From Dryococelus australis (Eukaryota > Arthropoda > Insecta > Phasmatodea > Phasmatidae): a DNA stretch of 64,000 nucleotides. The notes beneath the pieces are model-generated. The model saw only the letters and a program-made list of their open reading frames with translations. It was not told where the DNA came from and searched no databases. The translations under genes were made by a program, and so were the position numbers. This document shows, piece by piece, positions 62,930-64,000 of the stretch. The stretch is taken from assembly GCA_029891345.1 (NCBI GenBank), contig CM056998.1, positions 171,950,332 through 172,014,331 of the forward strand. The letters are read 5' to 3'. Position 1 is the first letter of the stretch. Each line of letters opens with the position of its first letter.

Positions 62930-64000
62930 GTGTTGTTTAGTACTCATTCACTCCTACTTTTTGGGTGCCGTGTTGGTAGTGTACTTTGTCCAGTCGTAGC
63001 TGGCTTGGTCCAAACTGTGGTTGCGATTCCACAGGTGAGATTCGTTGGTCCAGAAGTGGATGTTGTCCCAACTGAATCTAACCTCCGTACTGGTCAACAA
63101 TCCTCTTACCACAGGATGGCACGATGGGTGAATATGTATGCACGGAGATACAAATAATACCACAACTGGAGCAGTTGATATTAACTCATGCCTGAGTTGG
63201 ACGGTGCAGTCCTGTTGACCTTTCTGGTGTAGGTTGAGGAAGTGTACTCAACTGTATGGTGGCAAGGAGCACTGCGTGTCACTCCCTACGCTTTTGGCCG
63301 TACCTCTGGCTGAAAGGCATAAAGTCTCTGCTCACAGGTTACTTGGTACACCTTGACGCGAACAAAATAAGTACAAGTTTTAGTGTAAGTCCGGCTTTGG
63401 CTTGCTGACCAGGCTCTGTAAAGTCTGCACTGATACCCTAAGCTAGGTGGGCTGATCAGAGACGGGGAGCTGTTTGGGTCACCAATGCCGCCACTGGATG
63501 CGCGTCCACACAGGAATGGATGGCAGGTCTCAAGCCATGGTTTATCCTGGCACTGGAAGCAGTGCTGTGGAATAAGGCAATAACTTGAGACTGTCGCCCC
63601 TCTCTGTGTGAAGGTGTTACTAGTGGTTGTGGCTCCTCGGTTCCTCTCCACCAGCACTGGAAGCAATTCTGTGGTAGTTTGGAAAGCAACAGATGGCCAT
63701 CTGATGGGTGTGTGAAAATATGACTGACCCCTGAAGGGCGCCCATGGCTGAAGTTAATTCGGTAGTTATAAATTCCCCGGTTCTTGTCAAAGGTGTATGT
63801 AGCAACACGTATCTAGCAGGCGCACAGACAGATACTCTAAGAAATAAAAGCTGAAAGGTAGGAAACAACAGTATGTTTATTGAAGTTTCAATAAACATGC
63901 GACACGTGCTACCTCCTACCAGGCAATTGAGTGCTGAAGGTTACTATGCTGGCCAGGTGTAGGTGACCTGGTTCTAATGGAAAATGGGAACGAATTAGTT
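62930..64000. repeat. Unclassified GC-rich repeat-like sequence
   Basis: Open frames on both strands without recognisable domains. CCAGCACTGGAAGCA (63652) and GGCACTGGAAGCAGTG (63549) are repeated about 100 bp apart. The composition resembles the LTR-like blocks. It runs off the window end. Confidence 0.35.

Noticed and set aside
62930-63163. Possible Tc1/mariner DDE fragment (FSWDNIHFWTNESHLW)
   Set aside because: The resemblance is to a single short block only, with no supporting catalytic context on either side.

Overview
This window is animal nuclear DNA, most likely from an insect with a large, repeat-rich genome. The evidence is one spliced host gene (membralin/TMEM259, GT-AG introns, + strand), a second small spliced gene encoding a Myb/SANT-like (zeste-like) protein, and dense layers of arthropod-type transposable elements. 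Nothing prokaryotic is present. No species can be named from the sequence.

Layout. 0-7.6 kb: a decayed Ty3/gypsy retrotransposon read on the minus strand (integrase, RNase H, RT, gag-like and PHD-like remnants), followed by GC-rich LTR-like sequence with tandem repeats. 8.2-20.9 kb: a virus-like Maverick/Polinton (adintovirus-like) element. It carries protein-primed DNA polymerase B, retroviral-type integrase with a chromodomain, packaging ATPase, adenain-like protease, major and minor capsid proteins, a phospholipase A2 virion protein, a small hydrophobic core-type protein, a Maverick protein of unknown function and Bro-N genes. Most genes carry frameshifts or stops, but the 420-residue major capsid ORF is open. 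20.9-28.5 kb: AT-rich intergenic DNA with a clean 483-bp hAT-type MITE. 28.6-30.3 kb: the 4-exon Myb/SANT-like gene. 32.2-38.1 kb: an old transposon-like gene on the minus strand, split by a BEL/Pao retrotransposon with 119-bp terminal repeats. 38.4-42.0 kb: a decayed Ty3/gypsy element on the plus strand. 42.1-48.3 kb: a Tc1-like transposase gene split by a hAT element, which itself contains a second, internally triplicated Tc1 derivative. 48.3-51 kb: a zinc-finger-like ORF, a long-TIR MITE and a mariner relic. 52.7-60 kb: five membralin exons, with LTR-like repeats inside two introns. 60.7-62.2 kb: a pogo/Tigger-like non-autonomous element. The last kilobase is unclassified GC-rich repeat.

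The most interesting region is the Maverick-like element. It has genes in both orientations, palindromic hairpins at convergent gene ends, nested inverted repeats at its margins, a duplicated Bro-like module and a head-to-head deletion that removed the 5' ends of two divergent genes. All functional calls come from reading translated motifs; no database search was possible.
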